Shown: positions 34,069 to 34,317 of the stretch, piece by piece
Numbering within the stretch: the first letter of the stretch is position 1
Layout of the letters: each line of letters starts with the position of its first letter
Notes under the pieces: generated by a model
What the model saw: the letters and a program-made list of their open reading frames with translations, nothing else
What the model was told of the DNA's origin: nothing
Database searches by the model: none
Position numbers and translations under genes: made by a program
Origin: Bradyrhizobium sp. YR681
GTDB taxonomy: Bacteria > Pseudomonadota > Alphaproteobacteria > Rhizobiales > Xanthobacteraceae
Direction: 5' to 3'
NCBI RefSeq assembly: GCF_000282615.1
Contig: NZ_AKIY01000029.1
Location: 1-34,317, forward strand
Length of the DNA stretch: 34,317 bases

Positions 34069-34202
34069 CCGTCATCCTGAGGTGCGAGGCAGGCGATGCG
34101 AAGGCATCGCATGCGGAGCCTCGAAGGATGAACGGCCGAGATCCACAGCCGGGCCGTCGCCCTTCGAGGGCCGCTGAAGGAGCGGCCACCTCAGGGTGAC
34201 GG
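34069..34202. repeat. Palindromic intergenic repeat, Bradyrhizobium-type
   Basis: The ends CCGTCATCCTGAGGTG (34069-34084) and CACCTCAGGGTGACGG (34187-34202) are inverted repeats with one mismatch. Inside are smaller inverted repeats, such as GCGATGC/GCATCGC and GGCCG/CGGCC. The whole 134 bp would fold into a branched hairpin. I recall this style of element in many copies between Bradyrhizobium genes (from memory). It carries no gene. Confidence 0.75.
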
Positions 34203-34245
34203 AAATGGAGCCACTCGCTGCACCTATCCGGCATTGCGGGCGCCG

Positions 34246-34317
34246 GTTAGCTCTCGGTCTTCTCATCCTGCGCGAGCCGCGAGAACCTGAAATCGCAGTG
34301 GCTCCCCCCCCCCCCCC
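34246..34317 (-). CDS. Possible 3' end of an unrecognised gene
   Basis: A frame entering from the right edge ends with TAA at 34248-34246. The visible tail reads HCDFRFSRLAQDEKTES, with polar, protein-like composition. Preceding codons are lost in the 14-base C run at the window edge, so no family can be named. A gene end here would fit the placement of the repeat between two converging genes. Doubtful. Confidence 0.3.

Noticed and set aside
34304..34317. Run of 14 C at the right edge
   Set aside because: It could be read as a phase-variable tract, but its place at the very end of the sequence makes an assembly or sequencing artefact more likely.
1..34317. CRISPR arrays, tRNA or rRNA genes, transposases, phage genes
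   Set aside because: None was seen when reading both strands. No regular spaced repeats, no tRNA T-loop with acceptor pairing, and no transposase or integrase motifs.

Overview
The window looks like chromosomal DNA of a Bradyrhizobium-type alphaproteobacterium (Nitrobacteraceae). It has high GC and dense coding. It carries a type I DnaE, a short ProS, tandem DUF3551 proteins, a pcu-type copper operon, alphaproteobacterial promoter and LexA-box sequences (CTTGAC/CTATAT; GTTC-N7-GTTC), and an intergenic palindromic repeat of a style I associate with Bradyrhizobium. The genus call is inference.

Layout. 1-662: 5' part of an exported caspase-fold protein (minus) lacking both catalytic residues. 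847-1602: exported beta-carbonic anhydrase. 1914-5417: dnaE. 5647-5745: a 32-residue single-span membrane microprotein behind a promoter that carries two LexA boxes. 5920-6639: Omp25/31-like beta-barrel. 6894-7464: two coupled DUF3551 genes. 7619-11197: MFS exporter, methionine aminopeptidase, periplasmic ClpP-fold protein. 11304-12889: TetR regulator and EamA transporter sharing a 13-bp operator. 12886-16035: large soluble hybrid histidine kinase. 16291-18251: MmyB-type regulator divergent from a zinc-free MDR oxidoreductase. 18382-21767: lolD-lolC-proS. 21915-29291: seven-gene copper operon. 29292-29761: long intergenic region with an orphan terminator. 29762-30166: globin. 30306-33878: sugar ABC transporter (binding protein, double ATPase, permease). 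33879-34317: intergenic DNA with a palindromic repeat and perhaps the 3' tail of one more gene.

How the genes work together. The copper operon (DUF2946 protein, TonB receptor, BNR/Asp-box protein, TlpA-like thioredoxin, PCuAC chaperone, YcnI, CopC-CopD) can be read as a path taking copper across the outer membrane, handling it in the periplasm for cytochrome oxidase assembly, and importing it through CopD. It resembles the Bradyrhizobium pcuABCDE operon but has two extra genes in the middle. The TetR/EamA pair is a self-contained efflux module. The lolC-lolD pair with proS is a common alphaproteobacterial cluster, here separated from dnaE by about 13 kb of accessory genes.

The most interesting item is the SOS-type promoter at 5763-5806 driving the 32-residue membrane peptide upstream of dnaE. 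Its size, topology and LexA control resemble the Caulobacter division inhibitor SidA, although homology cannot be tested here.
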